Shown here one piece after another: positions 17,356 through 25,569 of a stretch of 64,000 nucleotides of DNA. Each line of letters begins with the position of its first letter. The first letter of the stretch is position 1. The stretch spans positions 1-64,000 of the forward strand of contig JAHBYU010000015.1 of assembly GCA_019635775.1 (NCBI GenBank), in the 5' to 3' direction. A program made the position numbers and the translations under genes. Source of the stretch: Rhizobiaceae bacterium (GTDB lineage: Bacteria > Pseudomonadota > Alphaproteobacteria > Rhizobiales > Rhizobiaceae). The notes beneath the pieces were generated by a model. That model saw only the letters and a list, made by a program, of their open reading frames with translations, made no database searches and was not told the origin of the DNA.

Positions 17356-19279
17356 CGGAGCGGATCACCTGTCGGAGAAGGTGGTGCGCACGGCTGCGCG
17401 CCTTGCATCGGGACTGAACGCGCCGTGGCTGGTCATCTCCATCGAACGCGCCGACAGCCAGCCGCCGCGTCCAGAGATCACGCAGCGGCTGGCAGCCACC
17501 TTCAAGCTGGCCGAAAGCCTGGGCGCAGAAACCCACAGGGTGACTGGGCGGGACTTCGTCGAGGAAATACTCAAGACTGCCCGCCGTGAGCATGTCACGC
17601 AGATTGTCATCGGCGGACGCCGGCAGGCTTTTCCCGCAAGCCTTTGGCGCAAGTCGCTTCCGGATGCGCTGATCGAGCGTGTGGCCGGCCTCGGAATCCA
17701 TGTCGTCACCAGCGAGGCTCCCGGCCCGCCAGCGCGCCCCGAGCGGCGTTGGCCAGGCTGGTTCCGCCTGAACAACCCCAGATGGGAACTGGGCTTCCCC
17801 TTCGTCGTCGTCGCCGTTGCAACCTACTTGGGAGCGTTGATCGAGCGTTTCGTCGACCTTCCCAACGTATCGCTGCTCTACCTGTTGGCCGTGCTCCTGT
17901 CCGCGGTCTATGCCGGCTATGTCGCGGCGCTGCTGGCTGCGGTCCTTTCGGGTCTTGCCTACAACTTCTTCTTCATCCCGCCTTTCCACACATTCACGAT
18001 AGCGTCGCCACACGAGGTTTTCGGACTGTTCATCTTCGTCGTCGCCGCCTTGATCGCCGGCGGGTTGGCGTCGCGGCTGAGCGATCAGGCAATGACAGCC
18101 AGTCGCCGCGCGGCTTCGACACAGGCGCTCTATGACTTCTCAGGGAAACTGTCCGGCACCGTCAACTACGAAGACGTGGTCTGGGCAGCGGTGGCGCAAC
18201 TGCGGGCGTCGCTCAGGCGCGACGTCGTGCTTTTGTCGGTGACAGGGGGCGGCGACATTGCGCTGTCGGGCGCCTGGCCCCCTGACACAGAGCTCGACGT
18301 CACCGATACGATGGCTGCGCGTTGGGCGCTGGAGAAGAACGAGCCGGCCGGCAATGGCACCGGCACGCTGCCCAACAGCCCCTTCCAGTTCCGTCCGCTG
18401 GGTACGTCGGCCGGGGTGACGGCAGTCATCGGCTACCGGCAGGCAGGCCAGGTACTGGGCGCGGAGGAGGAGCAGATTTTCGGCTCAATCCTCGATCAGA
18501 CCGCGATCGCCATTGACCGTGCACGGCTGTCCAAGGAAAGGCTAGAGCAGGCGGCGCGGCTCGAAGGCGAGCGGTTTCGCTCGGCACTTCTGTCGTCGGT
18601 CTCGCACGACCTGAAGACTCCGCTCGCCACGATCACAGGCGCGGTTTCCAGCCTGCGCGAGTTGGGCGACAGGATGACTCCGGAAAGCCGCGACGACCTG
18701 CTCGCTTCCGTGGGGGAAGAGAGTGACCGGCTCGCCCGCTTCGTTGCGAACCTTTTAGACATGACAAAGATAGAGGCCGGGACGCTGGACGCGAAACGCG
18801 ACTGGGTCGACGTCGGCGATGTCATCCATGGCGTACTGCAACGCGCCGCCAGATATTTCCCCGGAAAGGCGATCGAGGCGAGCATTGCCGACGGCCTCCC
18901 GCTGATCCGGGGCGACAGCGTGCTGCTCGGGCAGGTGCTCTTCAACCTGCTCGACAACGCCGTGAAATACGGCGGCAACGAGCCCATCAAGATATATGCC
19001 CGGACCGACTCGGATAAGATCGTCATCTCTGTCACAGATCTCGGCAAGGGTATTCCGGCGAAGGACGTAGACACTATTTTCGATAAGTTCGCGCGGCACG
19101 AAAAACCGGACGGCAGGGCTGCGGGAGCCGGCCTCGGCCTTGCCATTGCCAAGGGATTCGTAGATGCGATGGGCGGCACGATCAGTGTTGAAAGCCCAGC
19201 GGTGAAGCGGCGGGGAACGCGAATCTCCCTGCGGTTTCCTTCAGCTGCGGCCGACGGCGACCCGTCGGAGGGCCAATGA
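17291..19279 (+). CDS. kdpD: KdpD-like sensor histidine kinase lacking the N-terminal KdpD domain
   Basis: 662 codons from a TTG, against about 890 in a full KdpD. Similarity starts abruptly at PWQTTERLLVCIG (residue 11), the start of the universal-stress domain. The preceding ~230-residue KdpD domain with its Walker A motif is absent. Present are the USP domain (15-140), the four-helix DUF4118 membrane block (about 167-260, ending in FFFIPPFHTF), a GAF-like region (280-410), the HisKA box SSVSHDLKTPLATI with His439, and the HATPase N, G1 and G2 boxes (NLLDNAVKYG, DLGKGIP, GAGLGLAIAKG). It overlaps kdpE by four bases (ATGA). The kinase core is intact, but there is no good start codon or ribosome site, so expression is doubtful. 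No kdpFABC lies nearby. Confidence 0.88.
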   Translation: MGNRSETHCCPWQTTERLLVCIGADHLSEKVVRTAARLASGLNAPWLVISIERADSQPPRPEITQRLAATFKLAESLGAETHRVTGRDFVEEILKTARREHVTQIVIGGRRQAFPASLWRKSLPDALIERVAGLGIHVVTSEAPGPPARPERRWPGWFRLNNPRWELGFPFVVVAVATYLGALIERFVDLPNVSLLYLLAVLLSAVYAGYVAALLAAVLSGLAYNFFFIPPFHTFTIASPHEVFGLFIFVVAALIAGGLASRLSDQAMTASRRAASTQALYDFSGKLSGTVNYEDVVWAAVAQLRASLRRDVVLLSVTGGGDIALSGAWPPDTELDVTDTMAARWALEKNEPAGNGTGTLPNSPFQFRPLGTSAGVTAVIGYRQAGQVLGAEEEQIFGSILDQTAIAIDRARLSKERLEQAARLEGERFRSALLSSVSHDLKTPLATITGAVSSLRELGDRMTPESRDDLLASVGEESDRLARFVANLLDMTKIEAGTLDAKRDWVDVGDVIHGVLQRAARYFPGKAIEASIADGLPLIRGDSVLLGQVLFNLLDNAVKYGGNEPIKIYARTDSDKIVISVTDLGKGIPAKDVDTIFDKFARHEKPDGRAAGAGLGLAIAKGFVDAMGGTISVESPAVKRRGTRISLRFPSAAADGDPSEGQ

Positions 19280-19962
19280 GCCGCGAACGCATCCTTGTGG
19301 TCGACGACGAGCCACAGATCCAGCGCTTCCTGCGCCCGGCGCTTGATGCGGCTGGCTATGACGTCATAGAGGCGAGGACAGGCGAAGAGGCGCTCAGGGC
19401 AGCAGCAACAATCGCGCCCGCGCTTATCATTCTCGACCTCGGGCTGCCCGACATGGACGGCAAGGACGTAATCGCGAGATTGCGCGGCTGGTCAAAGATT
19501 CCCATCATCATTCTTTCCGCGCGCGACCAAGAGACGGAAAAAATCTCCGCTCTCGATCTCGGCGCCGACGACTACGTCGAGAAGCCCTTCGGCATCGGCG
19601 AATTGACCGCACGCATGCGCTCCGCACTGCGCCACCGGATCCAGGACGCAGGTGGTTTCTCCGGAGCCGCGATTGACGGACTGTCTATCGACACCGTCCG
19701 ACGTGTGGTTGAGCGCGATGGAAAGCCACTGAAGCTCACCCCGAAAGAATACGACCTCCTGGTGATACTGGCTCGACACGCGGGTCGGGTCGTCACCCAC
19801 AAGACCCTTCTGACATCCGTGTGGGGACCCGCGCACGGCGAGGACCTGCACTACCTGCGCGTCTTTATTGGTCAGTTGCGAGCCAAGATTGAGCGCAATC
19901 CCACCGATCCCAAGATCATACGCACCGAGCCCGGCGTCGGCTACCGCTTCGCAGGAGATTGA
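19276..19962 (+). CDS. kdpE: Response regulator KdpE
   Basis: 228 residues, OmpR/PhoB class. The receiver domain begins RILVVDDEPQIQRFLRPAL, with the phospho-acceptor Asp in LIILDLGLPDMDG and the conserved Lys in YVEKPFGIGEL. The C-terminal winged helix includes LTPKEYDLLVILARHAGRVVTHKTLL and RTEPGVGYRF. KdpE normally activates the kdpFABC potassium pump with KdpD. Here the sensor is truncated and the pump genes are missing, so its target, if any, is elsewhere. It ends 58 bases before the right-hand att repeat. Confidence 0.93.
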   Translation: MSRERILVVDDEPQIQRFLRPALDAAGYDVIEARTGEEALRAAATIAPALIILDLGLPDMDGKDVIARLRGWSKIPIIILSARDQETEKISALDLGADDYVEKPFGIGELTARMRSALRHRIQDAGGFSGAAIDGLSIDTVRRVVERDGKPLKLTPKEYDLLVILARHAGRVVTHKTLLTSVWGPAHGEDLHYLRVFIGQLRAKIERNPTDPKIIRTEPGVGYRFAGD

Positions 19963-20020
19963 TCGTTGGCGGAAATGGCGGCAAGCCGTCTCTTTTATCC
20001 CGATCGAGAAAGCCGGTGGT

Positions 20021-20035
20021 ATCCTCTCTGGCAGC
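20021..20035 (+). repeat. Candidate right attachment site
   Basis: An exact 15-base copy (atcctctctggcagc) of the tRNA-Thr 3' end, 58 bases after the kdpE stop. The following bases (gccg) differ from the tRNA (acca). With 15023-15037 it would bound an insert of about 5.0 kb. Confidence 0.8.
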
Positions 20036-20155
20036 GCCGTTCCCCTCCAAAGGGAACCGCCCATCGGACGCGAGCATACACGGCAAACTGAGGTCGTGCC
20101 GTCGTTCATCCACGCTGGCCGGCATCGGCGTCGGCGTGCGGTTCCAGCGCAGCCC

Positions 20156-20287
20156 TTAGAACAGCCTGGACGCCACCGCCGCCACGCTGAGTGCCAGCGC
20201 GGCAAGCGACGGAACCATCACCGTCACGCCCGCGGCGACTGCAAGCGCCGCGATCCAGTCGAATTTCCTGTCAGCCGTCATTCCCAT
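20156..20287 (-). CDS. Very small membrane protein (43 residues)
   Basis: An ATG at 20287 opens 43 codons: GMTADRKFDWIAALAVAAG, then a hydrophobic run VTVMVPSLAALALSVAAVA and a short basic end SRLF. It has one or two membrane segments. It lies 18 bases after ccoS on the same strand, so it would be the last gene of the cbb3 assembly operon. I do not recognise a family. It could be a small oxidase-associated subunit or a chance open frame. The hydrophobic content and tight placement favour a real gene. Confidence 0.5.
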   Translation of the reverse strand: MGMTADRKFDWIAALAVAAGVTVMVPSLAALALSVAAVASRLF

Positions 20288-20305
20288 GGTCAGTTCCTCA
20301 TCTCA

Positions 20306-20494
20306 TCAACGTCCGTTGTCCGGACGGCGTTCCGGCCCTGGCAAGGGCGCGTCGTCGCCCTGATGGAGAACTCGCTCCGCCGCCCCGTCGAGATCATCGA
20401 GCTGTCCGCTTTTCATCGACCACAGAAAGGCCAGCAGGCCGGTAAGGCCCATGCCGAGAGCGACGGGAACCAGCCATGCGAGAAGTCCTGTCAT
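20306..20494 (-). CDS. ccoS: cbb3-type cytochrome oxidase assembly protein CcoS/FixS
   Basis: 62 residues with one N-terminal membrane helix, [43 protein letters not shown]. The FLW...GQ(Y/L)DDL(D/E)G motif is the CcoS signature. CcoS is needed to insert haem b and copper into CcoN. The ATG overlaps the fixI stop (ATGA). Confidence 0.93.
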   Translation of the reverse strand: MTGLLAWLVPVALGMGLTGLLAFLWSMKSGQLDDLDGAAERVLHQGDDAPLPGPERRPDNGR

Positions 20495-22737
20495 GCCGTC
20501 GCCGGACGCATGACGTCCGCCCTTGCCGCCGGCGGCGCGGCCTCGCGCCTCCGTCCCAGCACCCGAAGCGAATTCGCCACCACAAGGATGGACGAGGTCG
20601 ACATCGCCACGGCGGCAACGAGTGGCGTGACGTAGCCGGCAACGGCCAACGGTAGCGCCAGCATGTTGTAGGCAATGGAGATCGCGATGTTCTGCCGGAC
20701 CAGACGCATGGACTGGCGGGCTACCGATATCGCCTCCGGCACGCTGAGAAGGCTGGAACCCAGGAAGACGAGATCGGCAGCGCTGCGTCCGACATCAGCC
20801 GCGGTCGACGGCGCCATCGAAACATGGGCGGCTCCGAGCGCCGGCGCGTCATTGATGCCGTCGCCGACCATCAGCACGCGCTGTCCTTCGGATCGAAGCC
20901 TTTCCAGTCGATGCACCTTGTCGTCCGGTCGCTGTCGGCCGGAGGCCTGGCCGATGCCTGTCAGTTTCGCGACGCGCAGGGTCTCTTCCCCGGTGTCCCC
21001 GGACAGGAGCTCGACAGAGAGGCCGGAACTCGTCAGTGTCGCTATGGCCGCGGCCGCGCCCTCGCGCAGCGTGTCCGACACGTCGAACCGCCCGATAGCC
21101 ATGCCATCGCGGGACAGCCAAGGCCCCGAGCCGTTCGGCTCGCCTTCTCCTCGGGCCGCCCAGCCCGGTCTGCCCAGCCGCCACAGGTGCGAACCTATCC
21201 GCGCTTCGATCCCGTCGCCCGGGGTTTCCCGGACCTGGCTAAGCTGGATGCCTTCACCGCTTCCAAGCGCCGCGACAGCAGCAGCCGCCGGATGGCGCGA
21301 CAGCCGCGCAAGCGCGCAGGCGACCGCCAGTTCGGCTTGCGACACGTCATGCCTGGAGACGCGCATCCGCCCGGTCGTCAGTGTGCCTGTCTTGTCAAGG
21401 ACGACGTGGTCGACTTCGGCAAGCCGCTCGAGCGCGCTGCCATCCTTCATGGTGACCCCAATTCCGAACAGCCGGCGCGCGGCAGCGGCCTGGACCATGG
21501 GTACGGCAAGGCCGAGCGCGCAGGGGCAGGTGATGATGAGCACGGCGATCGCAAGCGTCAGCGAGCGGTGCCAGTCGCCCGTCGCCAGGAACCATCCTGT
21601 GAACGTTGCCAGCGCGACCGCATGGACGACGGGAGAATAGAGGGCGGCGGCGCGATCGGCGATCCGGCGGTAGCGGGCTCGGCTGCCTTCTGCCGCTTCC
21701 ATCAGCCTGACCATATCGGCGAGGAAGGAGTCGGCCGGACGGCGGTCGACTCGCAGTTCGATCGGGCCGTTCAGGTTCAGCGCGCCTGACAGCACCGCCG
21801 ACCCTGGCCCGATGCTCTCCGGCGAGGTCTCCCCCGTCACGATGGAGAGGTCGACCGTGCCTTCACCCCTGAGCACGGTGCCGTCGGCCGGGATACGCTC
21901 CCCGGCAGCCACGAAAACCGTGTTTCCCTCCCGCAGCGACTGGACGTCCCTGAATTCGCGACCGCCGTCAGTGTCCACCACTGTCGCCCCGCGCGGCATC
22001 ATGCGGGCCAGAGACCGCACCGCGTCGCGCGCCTTGCCTCTCATCGAGTGGTCCAGGGTGCGCCCGGCAAGCAGGAAGAACAGGAGCGACGTCACCGCGT
22101 CGAAATAGGCATGTTCGCCGCCGGACAGCGCATCATAGGTGCTGAGGACGAACGCCAGCAGAATCCCCACGCTGATGGGGACATCCATGTTGGTTCGGCC
22201 CGCACGAAGCGCCCCCCAGGCGGATGCGAAAAAGATGCGGCCGGAATAGACGAGGGCGGGCAGCGCGAGGGCGGCGGAGATCAGGTGAAAGGCATGGCGG
22301 GTGCCCGGCTCGGCGCCGGACCAGATGGACACGGACAGCAGCATGATGTTCATCGCCGCGAAGCCCGCGACCGCCGTCGCACGCAGGAGGCGCCCCATTT
22401 CGGGATCGTCCTGTGTACCGATATCCGACAGGAAGGCCTCGTATCCGGCTTTCCGCAGGGCATCGATCATGGGCGGCACCGCGCCATCCCCCCGCCATTT
22501 CACAGCAACCCTGCGCGATGTCAGGTTGAGACGCGCGGCGGTTACGCCCGCGAGCGTGCCAAGGGCTCTTTCGACGGTCCCGATGCATGCGCCGCAGTGG
22601 ACTCCGGGAACGCTCAGGTCGGTCTGCATGGTCCCGTCGCCGAGATCCCGGCTCGCCATCCGGATTTCTTCGGACGGCACATCCCGGCCAGACCCCACCA
22701 TCAGGGCGGCCTCCGTTCCGGGCGCACAGCAACTCAA
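20491..22737 (-). CDS. fixI: FixI/CopA2-type copper-translocating P-type ATPase
   Basis: 748 residues from a TTG at 22737. This start has GGAGG seven bases upstream, follows the previous stop by one base, and yields the typical opening [11 protein letters not shown]; ATGs at 22767 or 22785 lie inside the previous gene. The protein has an N-terminal CC, one heavy-metal-associated domain with [14 protein letters not shown] helices, TGE in the actuator (IVTGETSP), [12 protein letters not shown] as the metal site, the phosphorylation motif DKTGTLT and [10 protein letters not shown]. Members of this subfamily export copper slowly to the periplasm for cbb3 oxidase assembly. Its neighbours ccoS and ccoNOQP support that. 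Confidence 0.93.
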   Translation of the reverse strand: MSCCAPGTEAALMVGSGRDVPSEEIRMASRDLGDGTMQTDLSVPGVHCGACIGTVERALGTLAGVTAARLNLTSRRVAVKWRGDGAVPPMIDALRKAGYEAFLSDIGTQDDPEMGRLLRATAVAGFAAMNIMLLSVSIWSGAEPGTRHAFHLISAALALPALVYSGRIFFASAWGALRAGRTNMDVPISVGILLAFVLSTYDALSGGEHAYFDAVTSLLFFLLAGRTLDHSMRGKARDAVRSLARMMPRGATVVDTDGGREFRDVQSLREGNTVFVAAGERIPADGTVLRGEGTVDLSIVTGETSPESIGPGSAVLSGALNLNGPIELRVDRRPADSFLADMVRLMEAAEGSRARYRRIADRAAALYSPVVHAVALATFTGWFLATGDWHRSLTLAIAVLIITCPCALGLAVPMVQAAAARRLFGIGVTMKDGSALERLAEVDHVVLDKTGTLTTGRMRVSRHDVSQAELAVACALARLSRHPAAAAVAALGSGEGIQLSQVRETPGDGIEARIGSHLWRLGRPGWAARGEGEPNGSGPWLSRDGMAIGRFDVSDTLREGAAAAIATLTSSGLSVELLSGDTGEETLRVAKLTGIGQASGRQRPDDKVHRLERLRSEGQRVLMVGDGINDAPALGAAHVSMAPSTAADVGRSAADLVFLGSSLLSVPEAISVARQSMRLVRQNIAISIAYNMLALPLAVAGYVTPLVAAVAMSTSSILVVANSLRVLGRRREAAPPAARADVMRPATA

Positions 22738-22738
22738 G

Positions 22739-23557
22739 TCAGGCCTCCGGCCGCACAATTGCGACATAGGCATGCCATGTGGCATGGCCGAGAAGCGGAA
22801 AGATGACGATCATGCCCAGCAGTCCGGTGGCGACGCATAGCGCGAAAAGCCCGATAACCATCGCTCCCCAGCCGATCATCGTCGGCAGATTGTTCCACAC
22901 CAGCTTCATGCTCGTGCCCATTGCCGTCAGCGCGTCGACCTTGCGATCCAGCATCATCGGAACGGAAAACACGCTGATCGCGAAGGCAAACGCCGCGAAC
23001 AGACCGCCTATCGCCGTTCCGACGGCGACCATCGTCCAGCCGTAGGCGGAACCGGTCAGCACGCCTATGACATTGTCCAGACCGGGAAACGCCGTGACGC
23101 CGAAAAACAGCGCCCAAAGAAGCACCGCGGCCCGGGTCCAGAGCAGCATGAGAAGGCTGAGCAGGAGTCCCGCGAAGAAGATCTGCGCTCCCGCCTTTGG
23201 ACGCGTCTTGAGCATCGAAGCAAGCCCGATCGTCCTGCCTTCCCCCAATGCGCGGCTCTTGGCGTAGAGGCCGATCGCAAGGAACGGGGCGACGATGAGG
23301 AAGCCGGCGAGCGACGGGAAGAGGATATAGTCCCGCCCGAACTCGAACAGGGTCCATACAAAGGCAGCAGACAGCAGAAAAACGCCCACGCCATAGGCAA
23401 TGCTTGTGGCAGGTTCTCGCCAGAAGTCACGCCAGCCAAGCGCCAGCCACCGAAGGCCCTCCAGCGCCGGCAGGCCCCGCTGGAGCGCTGGGTCGCGCGT
23501 TTCCCCGATACCGGAGGTCTCGCTCAGCAACCAGTAGGACTTGTCGGTCTCGCCCAT
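22739..23557 (-). CDS. DUF2189 domain membrane protein
   Basis: 272 residues with six or more membrane segments after a soluble start. [27 protein letters not shown] is the recognisable DUF2189 opening, and the domain ends with [14 protein letters not shown]. The function is unknown; the family is often found next to terminal oxidase genes. A GGAGGAGG ribosome site precedes the ATG at 23557. It takes the position where fixG and fixH stand in the classic fixNOQP-fixGHIS arrangement. Confidence 0.87.
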   Translation of the reverse strand: MGETDKSYWLLSETSGIGETRDPALQRGLPALEGLRWLALGWRDFWREPATSIAYGVGVFLLSAAFVWTLFEFGRDYILFPSLAGFLIVAPFLAIGLYAKSRALGEGRTIGLASMLKTRPKAGAQIFFAGLLLSLLMLLWTRAAVLLWALFFGVTAFPGLDNVIGVLTGSAYGWTMVAVGTAIGGLFAAFAFAISVFSVPMMLDRKVDALTAMGTSMKLVWNNLPTMIGWGAMVIGLFALCVATGLLGMIVIFPLLGHATWHAYVAIVRPEA

Positions 23558-23570
23558 CGAACCTCCTCCT

Positions 23571-23765
23571 TCAACACGCCGACTTGGCGGCGCGGTAATT
23601 GCCGCTCGTTCCCGCCTCCTTGAGATGAGGCACGCAGTCCGGCTGTGACGTGACCGCGACGTAGACGAGGTGTGCGTTCGCGCCAGCGACCAGCAGCAGT
23701 CCGGCGGGAATGAGGAGCCAGGCGGACTTCCAACGTCCGCGGCCGGCTGCAGCGGGGCCGGTCAT
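23571..23765 (-). CDS. Small membrane protein downstream of ccoP
   Basis: 64 residues. A cytoplasmic basic start (GRGRWKSAW) is followed by one membrane helix (LLIPAGLLLVAGANAHLVYVAV) and a short periplasmic tail with two cysteines (PDC, SAC), which could form a disulphide or bind a metal. Its ATG overlaps the ccoP stop (ATGA), so it is translated with the oxidase. It has the FixH topology on a smaller scale, but I see no clear FixH similarity. Function not assigned. Confidence 0.72.
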   Translation of the reverse strand: MTGPAAAGRGRWKSAWLLIPAGLLLVAGANAHLVYVAVTSQPDCVPHLKEAGTSGNYRAAKSAC

Positions 23766-24643
23766 GGCTGAACCGTCCCGAGATCGTGGACGTAGAGAGA
23801 AAGCGTCCGGATCTCGCCGTCGGTCAGGCGCTCGTCCCAGGTCGGCATGTGACCCTGCCTGCCGCCGTGAATGGTGCTGACGATGCTCTGCATGTCACCC
23901 CCGTAGACCCAGACGTCGTCGGTAAGGTTGGGGGCGCCGAGATCCTGATTTCCCTTGGCGTCATCGCCGTGACAGGCCGCGCAATTGGCAGCAAAGACCT
24001 CACGGCCGGCGGCGATCTGTTCTGCCGTCTTGTCGGTCGAGTAGTCGGCATGGCTGAGCGAATAGACGTAAGCGGCGACGTTGGTAACCTGGTTTCGGTC
24101 GAGGATGCCGTCGCGGCCGAAGGCAAGCATCTGACCTATCCGGCTGCCCGAGTGCGTGGAGTTGATGCCGAGACGGACGGTCTCCTCGATGAGCTCAGGC
24201 GTGCCGCCCCACAGCCAGTCGTCATCCGTCAGGTTCGGATAGCCTGCGCTTCCACGCCCGTCGCGTCCATGGCAGGCCGCGCAGTTGTCGCCGAAGAGCT
24301 GGTTTCCGGTCTGACGCACCGTCTCCATGAGCTCTGGATCGGCCAGAACGGCCTCATAGGGCTCGGTCTCGATCTTCGCCGTCCAGGAAGCCCGCTCGCG
24401 ACGCGCTTCCGCCACCCGCTCTTCGACCGTCGTGCGCTGGTCGACGCCGAGAAGGCCCTTCGTGTAGGTCGAGCCCAGTGGCCAGGCGGGTACGAGGAAC
24501 CACCAGCCTATGGCCCAGATGTGCGTCACGACAAGGAACATCAGGACGCCGCGCGGCACCGGCGTGTCGAGTTCCTTTATACCGTTCCATATGTGCCCGG
24601 TCGTTTCGCGGCCGGTGACAGGATCCCGTTCGTTCAGCGCCAT
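23762..24643 (-). CDS. ccoP: cbb3-type cytochrome c oxidase subunit III (dihaem)
   Basis: 293 residues from ATG 24643. The N-terminal region HIWNGIKELDTPVPRGVLMFL leads into a membrane helix at about 35-58. Two cytochrome c domains follow, each with a CAACH haem motif (GDNCAACHGRDG, AANCAACHGDDA) and distal methionines (IGQMLAFG, GHMPTW). CcoP passes electrons from the bc1 complex or soluble cytochromes to CcoO and CcoN. The start overlaps the ccoQ stop by three codons. Confidence 0.95.
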   Translation of the reverse strand: MALNERDPVTGRETTGHIWNGIKELDTPVPRGVLMFLVVTHIWAIGWWFLVPAWPLGSTYTKGLLGVDQRTTVEERVAEARRERASWTAKIETEPYEAVLADPELMETVRQTGNQLFGDNCAACHGRDGRGSAGYPNLTDDDWLWGGTPELIEETVRLGINSTHSGSRIGQMLAFGRDGILDRNQVTNVAAYVYSLSHADYSTDKTAEQIAAGREVFAANCAACHGDDAKGNQDLGAPNLTDDVWVYGGDMQSIVSTIHGGRQGHMPTWDERLTDGEIRTLSLYVHDLGTVQP

Positions 24644-24804
24644 GGCTTGTCGTCCTGGTCGAGGATGCTGTTCTTTGCCCTGTCGAAGCGCTTCCGGTTT
24701 GCCGGCCAGAAGGCGTATACGACCGCGCAAAGAAAAAAGCCCATCAGATAGAAGAGCCCCCAGCTCTTCGAGAAGGCGACGACGGTATCGTGATCGAGAT
24801 CCAT
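24634..24804 (-). CDS. ccoQ: cbb3-type oxidase subunit IV
   Basis: A 56-residue protein, MDLDHDTVVAFSKSWGLFYL then a membrane helix LMGFFLCAVVYAFWPANRKRFDRAK, typical of CcoQ: one helix ending in FWP-x-x-(R/K), with a charged tail. It is small and easily missed. It lies between ccoO (9 bases) and ccoP (10-base overlap). CcoQ stabilises the assembled oxidase, especially under oxygen. Confidence 0.92.
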   Translation of the reverse strand: MDLDHDTVVAFSKSWGLFYLMGFFLCAVVYAFWPANRKRFDRAKNSILDQDDKPWR

Positions 24805-24813
24805 GGCCGCGCC

Positions 24814-25566
24814 TCAGTTTGCCGTGTCGGGGGTGTTTTCGGCCACGGCCGAGCCCTTGTGGGCGGCATCGGTAAGGCGGCCGAGAACCTGCAGATACGC
24901 GACCAGCGCATCCATCTCGGTTAGCTTGCCCGACTGACCGTCGAAGGCGCTGACATTGGTCGCTGCGCCGTAGCGCTCGACGACTCCTGCCGCCTCGCTT
25001 CCATCGGGAAACGCCTGGCCGAACGCGTCCCGCGCAGCGTTCTCGACCATCTCGGGCGTATACGGAACGCCGAGCGCACGTTGCGCCGCCAGATGCTCGG
25101 AGAGGTCGCCGGTCCGCAACGTCGTGCGCGCGAGAAACGCATAGGATGGCATGTTGGATTCCGGAACGACCTCGCGCGGGTTCATCAGATGCGCGACGTG
25201 CCAGCTGTCGGAATATTTGCCACCCACCCGCGCGACATCCGGACCGGTGCGCTTCGATCCCCACAACATGGGCCGGTCGTATTTGGATTCGACCGCCAGC
25301 GAGTAGGGGCCGTAGCGCTCAACCTCGTCCTGCAGCGTGCGGATCATCTGGCTGTGGCAGGCGTAGCATCCTTCGCGCACATAGATGTTGCGGCCTGCCA
25401 GCTCCAGCGGGGTATAGACCCGCATATCCGGGGCTTCCTCGACGGTATCGTCGATCGTGAAGAGGGGTGCGATCTCGACGATGCCGCCGACGCTGGCGGC
25501 TGCGATGATGGCCAGCACGAAGCCGATGGCCGATCGTTCTAGCTTGCGGTGGAAAAGTTCAGCCAT
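24814..25566 (-). CDS. ccoO: cbb3-type cytochrome c oxidase subunit II (monohaem)
   Basis: 250 residues. One N-terminal helix (GFVLAIIAAASVGGIVEIAPLF) is followed by a periplasmic cytochrome c domain with EGCYACHSQMIR. Also present are the CcoO signatures GRNIYVREGC, RYGPYSLAVESKYDRPMLWGSKRTGPD and HLMNPREVVPESNMPSY with the axial Met. Three bases separate it from ccoN. Confidence 0.96.
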   Translation of the reverse strand: MAELFHRKLERSAIGFVLAIIAAASVGGIVEIAPLFTIDDTVEEAPDMRVYTPLELAGRNIYVREGCYACHSQMIRTLQDEVERYGPYSLAVESKYDRPMLWGSKRTGPDVARVGGKYSDSWHVAHLMNPREVVPESNMPSYAFLARTTLRTGDLSEHLAAQRALGVPYTPEMVENAARDAFGQAFPDGSEAAGVVERYGAATNVSAFDGQSGKLTEMDALVAYLQVLGRLTDAAHKGSAVAENTPDTAN

Positions 25567-25569
25567 CGA

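Noticed and set aside
24644-25264. N-terminal extension of ccoP into ccoQ and ccoO
   Set aside because: The extended part is out of frame with ccoQ/ccoO and Arg-rich; ATG 24643 gives the normal CcoP length.
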